A program made the translations under genes and the position numbers. From Parabacteroides sp. PFB2-10 (GTDB taxonomy: Bacteria > Bacteroidota > Bacteroidia > Bacteroidales > Tannerellaceae): DNA of 64,000 nucleotides. Where the stretch lies: the NCBI RefSeq assembly GCF_029893085.1, contig NZ_JARXWI010000002.1, positions 186,001 to 250,000 of the forward strand, read 5' to 3'. This document shows, piece by piece, positions 1-7,815 of the stretch (the stretch's first letter is position 1; each line of letters begins with the position of its first letter). The notes below the pieces were generated by a model that did not search any database, was not told the origin of the DNA, and was given only the letters and a program-made list of their open reading frames with translations.

Positions 1-1
1 C

Positions 2-295
2 CAGTCGCTCTTTCGGCAGCCACAACCCAAAGAAGAAGTGGCACCTGTTGAGCCTCCCACACGTTTCCGCAAAGTGGAATCCAAGCCATCGGCAGCAGAA
101 GTCGTGCCAACACCTTCACCTGTTTCTATTGGTGGTCTGCAGGTTGGCACCCGTGTTCAGCACGAACGCTTTGGGGAAGGTGTTGTGTCAGCCCTCGAAG
201 GAGAGGGGAACAATGCGAAAGCAACCGTTCTGTTTACCCATGCAGGGCAGAAAAACCTGCTATTGAAGTTTGCCCGATTGACTATTCTTGATTGA
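2..295 (+). CDS. uvrD: UvrD/PcrA-family DNA helicase, C-terminal fragment
   Basis: Only the last ~97 codons lie in the window; the gene enters from the left edge. The readable C-terminus carries the small Tudor-like domain that ends UvrD/PcrA superfamily 1A helicases: the pattern G-T-R-V-x-H-x-x-F-G-x-G-x-V, then an acidic EGEGN stretch, a VLF strand, and a final G-x-K-x-L-L-L-K-F-A-R-L. In PcrA and UvrD this domain contacts RNA polymerase and helps in nucleotide excision repair. Upstream of it is a Pro/Ser/Val-rich linker, typical of the poorly conserved segment before the Tudor domain. The helicase motifs are outside the window, so the assignment rests on the tail alone. A strong hairpin terminator follows the stop codon. 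Confidence 0.75.
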   Translation, partial: QSLFRQPQPKEEVAPVEPPTRFRKVESKPSAAEVVPTPSPVSIGGLQVGTRVQHERFGEGVVSALEGEGNNAKATVLFTHAGQKNLLLKFARLTILD

Positions 296-301
296 TAAAA
301 A

Positions 302-332
302 AAAGACCTTAAAGTCATTAAGGTCTTTTTTC
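302..332. terminator. Bidirectional intrinsic terminator
   Basis: A perfect 9-bp stem (304-312 with 318-326, arms AGACCTTAA and TTAAGGTCT) with a 5-nt loop, flanked by A-run and T-run on the two sides. It lies between the converging helicase and BlaR1-like genes and can serve both. Confidence 0.9.
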
Positions 333-336
333 TATA

Positions 337-2043
337 TTATAGATTAAACATAATCGGCATTGCGTATCTTATCCGAACAGGCTTGCCATCATTTTCAGCC
401 GGTGTCCATTTAGGGAAGGTTCCAATCACGCGTATGGCTTCTTTATCAAGCGACGGATCCACTCCGTTCAATACTTCCGCATTCGTAACGCTTCCATCCT
501 TTTCCACGATAAAAGAAACAATCACCCGCCCTTTAATGCCTTTTTCCTTCGCAATCTGCGGATATTTCACATTGTCTGACAAGTATTTCAACAAAGCCCG
601 CTCGCCACCAGGGAACTGAGCTGTCTTTTCTGCCACTCGAAAAACATCGCTTTCAGACGACGGAGCGCTAAGAGCCCTGTCCGTCTTTTCCCCTAAACGG
701 AATTGTATTGGCATCGTGTACTTAGTCCGAACCGTTATCCCTTTTTCTTGTCCCGGTGTCCATTTGGGAGAAGATGCTATAACACGCATGGCTTCCTCGT
801 CAAGAGAAGGATCCTGTCCTCTTACCACTTTCAGATTGGTGATAGAGCCATCTTTCTCAACCACATAACTAATCACCACACGTCCCTGGATGCCTTTCTC
901 CTTGGCCACTTCCGGATAGGAGATGTTGTTATTGATAAAATTCAATAATTCCTTGTCGCCTCCCGGGAACCGGGGCATTACTTCTACTACGGTATAAATC
1001 GAATCCTCCTGTTGCAGGATAGGGAGAGTCACGGTCTTCAGGGAAGCCGTCTCTCTGATTTCTTCTGTCACCACAGGTTTTGTAGATTCACCTGTGACCA
1101 TTCGGGCCATCGCATCCAGGTTGTTGAGTATCAACAGCCCGGCAACAATGGGAATAAGTGCCAGGTATTTCAATATCCTAACACGGTTTGTTCTTTTTTT
1201 ATTCAACATGCCAATTCGCTTTTTTAAAGGTAAAACACTAAAATAATTATATAGGTTTGCTGTAGCCAGAGAATGATCGTGTTCCATACCAATCAGGTGG
1301 TATTGGTAAGTTTTCTTATTGCATCCGGAACGCATAACGCTTTGGTCTGCAATATACTCATGATTTATTCCAATCTCTTTCTTTAAGAGCCAGACAAAGG
1401 GGTTGAACCAACAGATGACCGATATACATTCCGCCAAAACAATATCAAACGAATGGAATTGGCGCACATGGGTATGTTCGTGCAAGAGTATTTCGTGCAG
1501 TGTCTGATTATTATATTTCTTGGGATCAATGAATATCCATTCAAAAAAAGAATAGGGCTCTTCTATTTCCTCTGAAACATAAATCCTGATGTCTGCCAGT
1601 ACCTCTTGCCGGCAACGTCTGCGCGTGCGGACGACGGATAGGATCTCTGCCAGGCAGCGAAACAATAATAATAAAACACCTATTCCATATAGAATAGAAA
1701 GAGTCATTGTCCCGATCTCTTTCCAATTCCTTGCCGGAGGGATTTCCGCTGCAATAACTTCGTTCGCTTCCAACACAGGCATATAGACGATTTCCTGTTC
1801 GGCCGGTTGCGACGTATCCAACCAAGAGGAATAGGTAACTACGAACTCATTCAATACAGGCTTTTCCGAAATCCAACCGTTCAGATCAGGGAACGGATAG
1901 ATAAACGCCAGCAGCAAAATGGCTAAAAGCGTGATCCGCCGTAACTGAAAGAAGGTATCATTGCGAAACAACAGCTTATAAACCAAATAGAAGATGGAAA
2001 ATGCCAGGTTTATTTTCAGGAAGTATATCCAGGCTACATTCAT
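337..2043 (-). CDS. BlaR1-like M56 metallopeptidase sensor with two TonB C-terminal domains
   Basis: Membrane sensor protease of the BlaR1/MecR1 type, 568 residues from the ATG at 2043; a longer reading would need a TTG start. Hydrophobic helices near residues 5-25, 35-55, 110-130 and ~285-305 frame a cytoplasmic peptidase M56 domain with the zinc motif HEHTH at about residue 188. After the last helix there is no penicillin-binding domain. Instead there are two tandem TonB_C-type modules (about 355-445 and 475-568), each with FPGG, Y-P-x-x-A-K-E-K-G-I-x-G-R-V, a VEKDG strand and W-T-P. It lies 12 bp downstream of a BlaI-type repressor, the classic sensor/repressor pairing, in which the protease relays an envelope signal that ends in BlaI cleavage. 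The ligand cannot be read from sequence, and a beta-lactam sensing role is doubtful without a sensor domain. Confidence 0.88.
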   Translation of the reverse strand: MNVAWIYFLKINLAFSIFYLVYKLLFRNDTFFQLRRITLLAILLLAFIYPFPDLNGWISEKPVLNEFVVTYSSWLDTSQPAEQEIVYMPVLEANEVIAAEIPPARNWKEIGTMTLSILYGIGVLLLLFRCLAEILSVVRTRRRCRQEVLADIRIYVSEEIEEPYSFFEWIFIDPKKYNNQTLHEILLHEHTHVRQFHSFDIVLAECISVICWFNPFVWLLKKEIGINHEYIADQSVMRSGCNKKTYQYHLIGMEHDHSLATANLYNYFSVLPLKKRIGMLNKKRTNRVRILKYLALIPIVAGLLILNNLDAMARMVTGESTKPVVTEEIRETASLKTVTLPILQQEDSIYTVVEVMPRFPGGDKELLNFINNNISYPEVAKEKGIQGRVVISYVVEKDGSITNLKVVRGQDPSLDEEAMRVIASSPKWTPGQEKGITVRTKYTMPIQFRLGEKTDRALSAPSSESDVFRVAEKTAQFPGGERALLKYLSDNVKYPQIAKEKGIKGRVIVSFIVEKDGSVTNAEVLNGVDPSLDKEAIRVIGTFPKWTPAENDGKPVRIRYAMPIMFNL

Positions 2044-2055
2044 AATCGGCAATAT

Positions 2056-2415
2056 TTATTCTTCATTCTCAATTTGATTCATCAGATCCTGCAGATCACT
2101 CCGTGAGAGTTTTCGGTCGTGTATAAAAAACGAAACCATCTCTTTATAGGAACCGGTGAAATAATCGCTTACCACCTTCGACATAAAGACACGTTTATAT
2201 TGCTTTTCCTTGATTATGGGCGCATACCGGGTAATCACTCCCAGTTTCTCTGCCGAAACATATCCTTTGCGTTCCAGGTTGCGTACAACAGATGCCACAC
2301 TGGTATAGGGAGGACGAGGTTCTTCCATCTCATTCAGGATATCCCGTATAAAACAAGGTCCCAGCTTCCAAACATGAAGCATAATCTCTTCTTCCTGTAT
2401 CGTTAATCGTTCCAT
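2056..2415 (-). CDS. BlaI/MecI/CopY-family transcriptional repressor
   Basis: Winged-helix repressor of about 120 residues. The N-terminus ERLTIQEEEIMLHVWKLGPC and the segment YTSVASVVRNLERKGYV (recognition helix and wing) match the BlaI family. The C-terminal half is the dimerisation helix region that the partner protease cleaves in well-studied members. I prefer the ATG at 2415; an ATG two codons upstream (2421) is possible. The BlaR1-like sensor follows 12 bp downstream, so the two form an operon. A short palindrome overlapping the probable -7 box (see 2453-2475) suggests autorepression. Confidence 0.9.
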   Translation of the reverse strand: MERLTIQEEEIMLHVWKLGPCFIRDILNEMEEPRPPYTSVASVVRNLERKGYVSAEKLGVITRYAPIIKEKQYKRVFMSKVVSDYFTGSYKEMVSFFIHDRKLSRSDLQDLMNQIENEE

Positions 2416-2452
2416 AACCATCAAATTACAATTGTTTCGTATTATTTCTACG

Positions 2453-2475
2453 CAAACCTACTTAATTTTAGTAGG
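2453..2475 (-). promoter_or_regulatory. blaI promoter with overlapping palindromic operator
   Basis: On the minus strand a TAnnTTTG-type -7 box (TAGGTTTG) occupies 2460-2453, with ATTG 19 bp upstream as a weak -33 element. The inverted repeat CCTACT-N7-AGTAGG (2457-2475) covers half of that box. BlaI-family repressors bind palindromes of this TACT/AGTA type, so occlusion of the promoter is the likely mechanism. The promoter assignment is by consensus only. Confidence 0.6.
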
Positions 2476-2544
2476 GCTGCAATAATTTCGTAGATAATAA
2501 TTGTTAAAAGAGTGGGAGAGCCTCTTTAGGAAGAAGAGAAAAAC

Positions 2545-2585
2545 AAAAAAGTTCGGTATCACAAACAAGCGATACCGAACTTTTT
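2545..2585. terminator. Intrinsic terminator
   Basis: A perfect stem of about 15 bp (AAAAAGTTCGGTATC at 2546-2560 with its complement at 2571-2585), 10-nt loop, with A-run and T-run at the two ends. It serves the minus-strand alcohol dehydrogenase only if transcripts read from the right; its symmetry allows either direction. It separates that gene from the blaI promoter. Confidence 0.8.
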
Positions 2586-2605
2586 ATTGTATGTAAATGA
2601 ATAGA

Positions 2606-3751
2606 TTAAAGCCTTTCCCGGAGGATCTGTGCAGCTACGGCGCCTGTAATGTTTTTCCCTTCGCCAAAGGCAACATTCCTTTTGTTGAAACGATCTTCGA
2701 TTTCCCGGATCGTTTCTTCACCGATTCCCTCTTCGCTCAGGCGGGTGGTCAGTCCCAGTGAACGGAAGAACTCTTCTGTTTTGGCAATTGCCTGGTCGAT
2801 ACGTTCCTCACGACTACCTTCGGTAATGCCCCAGATGCGTTCTCCGTATTGCAGGATCTTGTCGCCTTTGCTCTCACGCATCACGCTCATGGTGCCGGGA
2901 AGCACGATCACCAGCGTATGTCCGTGTGATAAGCCGTGCAGCGCGGTTAGTTCATGCCCGATCATATGTGTTGCCCAGTCTTGCGGAACGCCCATCGAGA
3001 TAAAGCCGTTTTGTGCCATGGTGGCTGCCAGCATAAAGTCGGCCATCACATTGTAGTCGCGTTGGTTTTCTTTTAGTTTAGGGGCGATATCGACCAATGT
3101 ATATAAGATACCTTCCGCCCAGCGATCCATCAGTTGGGATACGCCGGTTACTGTCATGTATTGTTCCATCACATGTACGAACGTATCGGCTATACCGTAG
3201 GCAATCTGATTGGCCGGCAAGCTGAAAGCGACCTGCGGATCGAGGATCGAAAACAGGGGATTATTGTAATTGCTTGGCAATTTCTCTTTCGTGGCTTTAC
3301 GTGAAATAACCGCGTTGTTGTTCATCTCCGAACCGGTAGCCGGCAGGGTGATGATAGTGCCCATCGGCACTGTGTGGGTAACCGGCTCGGGGGTATTCAC
3401 CAGATCCCAGGCATCTCCGTCGTAAAGGATTCCGGCAGCCACTAATTTGCTTCCATCGAGCACCGATCCTCCACCGACAGCCAATAGGAAATCGACCTTC
3501 TCTTTCTTACCTAAAGCAATCGCTTCGCGCAAGGTCTCTACGGTCGGATTAGGTTCAATTCCCCAAAACTCTACGGTTGCATAGTCTTTCAACGCCTCTT
3601 TTACCTGTTCGTATACACCGTTTTTTTTCACACTGCCTCCGCCAAAGGTGAGCAATATACGTTTCCCGGCAGGAATCTCTTGCGGCAAGCGTGCAATCAT
3701 GTTCTTACCCACAATCAGTTTGGTGGGATTCTGAAAGCTAAAATTATACAT
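2606..3751 (-). CDS. Iron-containing alcohol dehydrogenase (YqhD/BdhA-like)
   Basis: Group III NAD(P)-dependent alcohol/aldehyde dehydrogenase, 381 residues, full length for the family. The N-terminal Rossmann half shows FGGGSVKKNG and the GGGSVLDGSK nucleotide-binding signature. The C-terminal helical half has the metal ligands in HVMEQY and in HELTALHGLSHGHTL, where iron or zinc is held by one Asp and three His. The FGGGS pattern resembles NADPH-preferring YqhD and clostridial butanol dehydrogenases, which reduce short-chain and toxic aldehydes. Substrate and cofactor preference are inferred, not visible. The gene is monocistronic, followed by a strong hairpin terminator. Confidence 0.92.
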   Translation of the reverse strand: MYNFSFQNPTKLIVGKNMIARLPQEIPAGKRILLTFGGGSVKKNGVYEQVKEALKDYATVEFWGIEPNPTVETLREAIALGKKEKVDFLLAVGGGSVLDGSKLVAAGILYDGDAWDLVNTPEPVTHTVPMGTIITLPATGSEMNNNAVISRKATKEKLPSNYNNPLFSILDPQVAFSLPANQIAYGIADTFVHVMEQYMTVTGVSQLMDRWAEGILYTLVDIAPKLKENQRDYNVMADFMLAATMAQNGFISMGVPQDWATHMIGHELTALHGLSHGHTLVIVLPGTMSVMRESKGDKILQYGERIWGITEGSREERIDQAIAKTEEFFRSLGLTTRLSEEGIGEETIREIEDRFNKRNVAFGEGKNITGAVAAQILRERL

Positions 3752-3799
3752 AACGTTGTTTTACTTTATAAGATGAATAACTTATGGTTTCCCAATAAA

Positions 3800-4573
3800 T
3801 CAAAACACATACCCGAACCCGGCATTGAGATAGATCGGATACATGGCAAAAGTGATAGTCTTGAAGTCACGTTTGAACACATCGTTCAACCCCCAGGTGA
3901 GGTTGGCGTTGATCGTAAACTTCTTGAAGGCTCGCCATTCGGCACCCACTTGGGCTCCCCATTGGAAGGGACGCAATTCGTCCGAGAAGTCATAAAATGC
4001 CTTCTGCTCGCCGTCGATCACGGTCTTCTCTCCGGTCGGATCTCCGTCGCGCAGGTATCCATCGTAGACCTCTCCGGAAAAGTCTCCATCGAACATATAG
4101 GAAAGGAAGGCGCCTCCCTGCAGTTTCCAGCGCGGGCTGATTTTATAGGTAGCAAGCAGGGGTACACTCAGGTAGGTGTGGCTCACGTTTGTTTTAACCA
4201 TACCGGTCCAGCGACCGGTCACGGGAGGTTCGCCGCTGATAGAGAGTTCCATGCCGTAGTTCTTTACCTGTGCTTTGGTATCCATGGCTTTTGTCTCTAA
4301 GCGAATCCCCACCAGGGCACCCCAATGTGAGTTGAACCATTTGGTGACATCGCCTTCGATCAATAGATTCAGTTTCGGGCTATAGCCTTTGATCTCCCGT
4401 ATCTCTTCGGGGAAAGGGATGGGGGCGGTACCGCCGAAGTTAAATCCCGCTTTGAGACTGTATTCCAAGCCGTGGGTGGTCGACCACTCCAAGGCTCTGG
4501 TAGATTCCTCTTGCGCCCGGGCAGTTTGTAACAAAACGCATGCGGTAACTAATAAGATATATCTGAGTTTCAT
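3800..4573 (-). CDS. Outer-membrane beta-barrel protein
   Basis: 257 residues with a clear signal peptide (hydrophobic core YILLVTACVLLQ, cleavage after ARA-Q). The mature protein alternates polar and hydrophobic residues in strand-like blocks such as GLEYSLKAGFNFGG, WGALVGIRLETK, FQWGAQVGAEWR and YPIYLNAGFGYVF. It ends in an aromatic residue (F), as outer-membrane barrels do. This resembles the PorT-like outer-membrane beta-barrel domain of Bacteroidetes, with about eight to ten strands. It sits 39 bp downstream of the PCMD lipoprotein gene on the same strand and is probably its operon partner. No specific substrate can be inferred. Confidence 0.8.
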   Translation of the reverse strand: MKLRYILLVTACVLLQTARAQEESTRALEWSTTHGLEYSLKAGFNFGGTAPIPFPEEIREIKGYSPKLNLLIEGDVTKWFNSHWGALVGIRLETKAMDTKAQVKNYGMELSISGEPPVTGRWTGMVKTNVSHTYLSVPLLATYKISPRWKLQGGAFLSYMFDGDFSGEVYDGYLRDGDPTGEKTVIDGEQKAFYDFSDELRPFQWGAQVGAEWRAFKKFTINANLTWGLNDVFKRDFKTITFAMYPIYLNAGFGYVF

Positions 4574-4612
4574 ATTATATTTGTTTCAATGTGTGTGACT
4601 AATCAATCTTTT

Positions 4613-5734
4613 TTATTCTTCTTCCAATAGTTCTACCTGGTCGATATAGAGGGTACTGCCGACTGCGCCGCTGAACGCGGCACCGTCCTTACTGGACGAA
4701 AAGACAATCGAGAGGTTATACTTATTGTCTGCCAGTTTGGCCGGATCGATCGTCTTACCGGGCAATACCTCGATAGGCAGATAGAAATAGGTCCATTCGT
4801 CGGTTTCTATTTTATCCGCTTCGGGCATCTGAGCCATCGCCACCAGGTTAGGGCTCTCCTTTACATTTGTTCCATCTAAGTATGTTACCTTGTCATCTGT
4901 TTCATACATAACACAGTAAATGTCGAAATTATCCTTTTTGTCGGGATGTTCTGCCAATTGCTTGTCGGTGTAAACCGCACCGGCTTTGTACTTATAATAC
5001 CCGCATAACGCGATAGGGACAGCACGGGAGAAAGGAAGACCAAAGTGGGTCGCTTTCAGGGCATTCAGGCTTCCGCTGTAGGAACCGATAAACAGGTTGC
5101 CGGCCGCCAAAGGCATCTTAAGCACTTCGCCCGCTTTTCCGGTGGATTGAGTTTCTAATTTCAGGCAGCGTCCAACCATGCCGTCCGGTGAAGAAACGGT
5201 CGGATACTCCTCCGGTGTTTTTCCGGCGGCTACGATCTTGAAGCCTGTATTTCCACTTGCCCATATATTCTGTTCAACCAGTTTTTCCTCTTCAACAGCC
5301 ACCTCATAGAACTCATGATACAGTTCCACGCCGTTCTTGTCGACAGCCGTACGGTAATGTTCGAAGCCAAAGGTAGTTCCCATCTTATCGACCATACAAC
5401 TGATCGTATAGGTCTTTTCCCACTGGCCGTCTTCGGAGGTAACGACAAAGCTTTGCGGCTGGCGATAATCTAAGACTGTTCCGCTGGCAGGCACGATCGT
5501 TGCCCCCGGTGTAAGCACAAAATCAAGCGCCAGGCGGGTAATGTCCGCCTTGGGGCTGAGCATAAGTGTCACGCGGTTGTTCTCGATCTTCGGAGGAGTA
5601 ATCAATAGATCTCCCTCTATCTGGCATGATTCGATGTCGGCCTCGGTATTCAACGCTTCCGGCTGAATACATGAGGTAAGAAAGAAATAGGAAAGGACAA
5701 TGACTGTGGAGAGTAAAATCTTTGTAGCGTTCAT
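4613..5734 (-). CDS. PCMD-domain lipoprotein
   Basis: 373-residue exported lipoprotein. The start MNATKILLSTVIVLSYFFL leads to a lipobox-like TSC, lipidated at the Cys at about residue 22. Residues ~35-115 form a small all-beta domain with a conserved VTSEDGQWEKTYTI segment. The rest, from GFEHYR through the C-terminal LYIDQVELLEE, matches the Bacteroidetes putative carbohydrate metabolism (PCMD) domain, a jelly-roll-like fold. It is encoded ahead of an outer-membrane barrel protein, probably co-transcribed from a -7 box at 5758-5765. Biochemical activity for PCMD is not established; glycan binding is a guess from the fold. Confidence 0.82.
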   Translation of the reverse strand: MNATKILLSTVIVLSYFFLTSCIQPEALNTEADIESCQIEGDLLITPPKIENNRVTLMLSPKADITRLALDFVLTPGATIVPASGTVLDYRQPQSFVVTSEDGQWEKTYTISCMVDKMGTTFGFEHYRTAVDKNGVELYHEFYEVAVEEEKLVEQNIWASGNTGFKIVAAGKTPEEYPTVSSPDGMVGRCLKLETQSTGKAGEVLKMPLAAGNLFIGSYSGSLNALKATHFGLPFSRAVPIALCGYYKYKAGAVYTDKQLAEHPDKKDNFDIYCVMYETDDKVTYLDGTNVKESPNLVAMAQMPEADKIETDEWTYFYLPIEVLPGKTIDPAKLADNKYNLSIVFSSSKDGAAFSGAVGSTLYIDQVELLEEE

Positions 5735-5757
5735 TCTTTATTCATTTTAAGTGACTG

Positions 5758-5765
5758 CAAAAGTA
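5758..5765 (-). promoter_or_regulatory. -7 box for PCMD lipoprotein operon
   Basis: TACTTTTG on the minus strand, 24 bp upstream of the ATG at 5734. It matches the Bacteroidetes TAnnTTTG consensus. The phased palindrome array begins about 75 bp further upstream. Confidence 0.5.
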
Positions 5766-5840
5766 TGACTTTCTTTTGAACTATACATGAAATCGGTTAT
5801 ACATTTATTGAGGTTGATGGGGTGATCCGATAAACAGGCT

Positions 5841-5948
5841 GGGTTTTAATTCGTTTGACAATTGTCAACGAATTAATTGACAATTGTCAATCAATTAAAC
5901 GATAATTATCAAACAATTGATCGACAATTGTCAAACGAATTAAAACCC
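5841..5948. repeat. Phased palindrome array inside a 26-bp inverted repeat
   Basis: The arms 5841-5866 and 5923-5948 are perfect 26-bp inverted repeats. Between and within them the palindrome GACAATTGTC occurs at 5857, 5879 and 5923 and its variant GATAATTATC at 5901, all exactly 22 bp apart. The tetranucleotide AATT recurs every 11 bp at 5860, 5871, 5882, 5893, 5904, 5915 and 5926. It could be a cooperative operator cluster, intrinsically bent DNA, or both. No bound protein is identifiable from sequence. Confidence 0.9.
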
Positions 5949-6157
5949 GGCATTTTTGTGGAAAAAGTCGCCTTGCAGCCTTTGGAATCTGATTTCAAAT
6001 CCTGTGTCATCTGTGCATCTGTGCCAAAAATACCTTTTCCTATTCTCTTTTTCTCGATCTTATTTTATCTGGATTTAAAAGATCTGTATTATGAGTTCTT
6101 TCTTATGATGGGAACAGAAACATCCCTTGTAGGATTTTTAATTCACAAATTCTTCTT

Positions 6158-6165
6158 TACCTTTG
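6158..6165 (+). promoter_or_regulatory. -7 box for serB
   Basis: TACCTTTG, a match to TAnnTTTG, 73 bp upstream of the serB ATG. No convincing -33 element is visible. Confidence 0.45.
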
Positions 6166-6238
6166 CGGGCGGATGCGCTAAAAAATGCAAAAACGATTCA
6201 ATAATAACGCATCCGGATCATGCTAACTTGATTGCTTT

Positions 6239-7471
6239 ATGGAACAAAACAACGAGATTATCCTTCTCAGTATCAATGGGACAGACCGCCCGGGCGTAAC
6301 CGCCGCTTTAACTGAAATCCTGGCTCAAAACAACGCAGTAATCTTAGATATCGGACAAGCCGATATTCATAACCATTTGTCGTTAGGGATTATGTTTCAG
6401 AGTTCGGAGAAAGATTCCGGGCAGACGCTTAAAGAATTATTGTTTAAAAGCAATGAATTGAATGTCAATATCCGTTTCGATCCGATCTCGCGGGAAGCTT
6501 ACAGCGAATGGGTCGGTATGCAGGGGCGGCATCGCTATATCATCACCATCCTGGGGCGTAAACTAACCGCTCGCCAGATTGCGGCTATTTCGAAGATTGT
6601 AGCCGAACAGGGTATGAATATCGACGATATCAAACGTCTTACGGGACGTATCCCGTTGGAAGAGAGTGAACGTACGCCGAAGGCCAGCGTAGAGTTCTCC
6701 GTACGTGGCACGCCGAATGACAAGGAAAAGATGAAAGCCGACTTTATGCGCTTATCGGCTCAGTTGGAAATGGATATCTCGTTCCAGGAAGACAGTATGT
6801 TTCGCCGTATGCGTCGCCTGATCTGTTTCGATATGGACTCCACCCTGATCGATACGGAGGTGATCGATGAACTGGCCATACGTGCCGGGGTAGGGGACAG
6901 GGTGAAAGCGATAACGGAATCGGCTATGCGCGGGGAGATCGATTTCTCGGAAAGTTTCCGCCAGCGATGCGCCCTGTTGAAAGGGCTGGATGTCTCTGTG
7001 ATGCAGGAAATAGCGGAGAATTTGCCAATCACCGAAGGGGTAGACCGTCTGATGTCGGTCTTGAAAAAGATCGGTTTTAAGATTGCCATTCTCTCGGGGG
7101 GATTCACCTATTTCGGGAATTACCTGAAGAACAAATACAATATTGATTATGTCTATGCGAATGAACTGGAGGTAGTAGGTGGTAAACTAACCGGCAACTA
7201 CGTAGGCGATATAGTCGACGGAAAGCGCAAGGCTGAATTGCTCCGCTTGATTGCACAGGTTGAAAATGTGGATATCCGCCAGACCGTAGCGGTGGGTGAC
7301 GGGGCGAACGACCTGCCTATGATCAGTATTGCCGGCTTGGGTATCGCGTTCCATGCCAAACCAAAGGTGAAAGCGACGGCCAAACAGTCGATCTCGACTA
7401 TCGGGCTCGACGGAATCCTCTATTTCCTTGGCTATAAAGACTCTTATCTGGAAGAGCAGGAGTTGTTTTGA
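6239..7471 (+). CDS. serB: Phosphoserine phosphatase SerB with N-terminal ACT domains
   Basis: Last step of serine synthesis: O-phosphoserine + H2O to serine + phosphate. 410 residues. Residues 1-~185 contain two ACT-type modules, starting with LLSINGTDRPGVTAALTEIL, the usual amino-acid-binding regulatory region of long SerB proteins. The C-terminal HAD domain has the catalytic FDMDSTLID (nucleophile Asp198, acid/base Asp200), the E-x-x-x-x-R-A-G cap entry, SGGF motif II, and GDGANDLPM as metal-binding motif III/IV. Thus it is complete. It starts at the first ATG after the leader, and the Dabb gene follows 36 bp downstream on the same strand. Confidence 0.96.
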   Translation: MEQNNEIILLSINGTDRPGVTAALTEILAQNNAVILDIGQADIHNHLSLGIMFQSSEKDSGQTLKELLFKSNELNVNIRFDPISREAYSEWVGMQGRHRYIITILGRKLTARQIAAISKIVAEQGMNIDDIKRLTGRIPLEESERTPKASVEFSVRGTPNDKEKMKADFMRLSAQLEMDISFQEDSMFRRMRRLICFDMDSTLIDTEVIDELAIRAGVGDRVKAITESAMRGEIDFSESFRQRCALLKGLDVSVMQEIAENLPITEGVDRLMSVLKKIGFKIAILSGGFTYFGNYLKNKYNIDYVYANELEVVGGKLTGNYVGDIVDGKRKAELLRLIAQVENVDIRQTVAVGDGANDLPMISIAGLGIAFHAKPKVKATAKQSISTIGLDGILYFLGYKDSYLEEQELF

Positions 7472-7507
7472 TTACGAAATAAACAGGACTAAATAAAGAA
7501 AGAAAAG

Positions 7508-7810
7508 ATGATAAAGCACGTAGTGATGTTCAAATTGATCGATTTTCCTTCGGCAGAAGAGAAGCAGGCGAAGATGCAGGAGATAAAAGAACGACTGGAA
7601 GCATTGAAAGAAAAGATCGACTACCTCCGGGCTATCCGGGTCGACTTCAATGCGAATCCGGCAGAAAGCTGGGACCTTATCTTAACCACAGAGCTTGATT
7701 CGCTGGAAGATGTGGCTCGTTATGCCGCTCATCCGGATCATGTAGCCGTGTCGAAAGAGGTGATTGCAGCGGTCAAGGCCGATCGGGCTTGTGTGGATTA
7801 TCCGTGTTGA
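7508..7810 (+). CDS. Dabb-family (stress-responsive alpha-beta barrel) protein
   Basis: 100-residue single-domain protein. It has the characteristic start IKHVVMFKL, a central charged helix (EKQAKMQEIKERLEALKEKI) and the ending YAAHPDHVAVSKEV of the dimeric alpha-beta barrel (Dabb) family. Dabb proteins form small ferredoxin-like dimers; some are stress-induced, some have enzyme activities on polyketides or lipids. The function here is unknown. It lies 36 bp after serB in the same orientation and may be co-transcribed. Confidence 0.9.
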   Translation: MIKHVVMFKLIDFPSAEEKQAKMQEIKERLEALKEKIDYLRAIRVDFNANPAESWDLILTTELDSLEDVARYAAHPDHVAVSKEVIAAVKADRACVDYPC

Positions 7811-7815
7811 CCCTC

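Larger units (their letters stand above)
5735..6238. other. Divergent intergenic region with palindrome array
   Basis: 504 bp between the PCMD lipoprotein (minus) and serB (plus). It holds a -7 box for the lipoprotein (5758-5765), the phased palindrome array (5841-5948), a -7 box for serB (6158-6165) and a short inverted repeat in the serB leader (6170-6177 with 6208-6215, GGATGCG core). An open frame at 5877-6299 looks non-coding. Confidence 0.8.

Noticed and set aside
3680-4300. 206-codon plus-strand frame
   Set aside because: It lies antisense to the outer-membrane barrel gene, which has a signal peptide and barrel pattern.
5857-5932. CRISPR-like array
   Set aside because: The repeats are only 10 bp, are perfect palindromes and the spacers are 12 bp of AT-rich related sequence. 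No cas genes are present.
5877-6299. Plus-strand open frame of ~140 codons before serB
   Set aside because: It crosses the palindrome array and the serB promoter, overlaps the serB start in another frame and has no protein-like composition.
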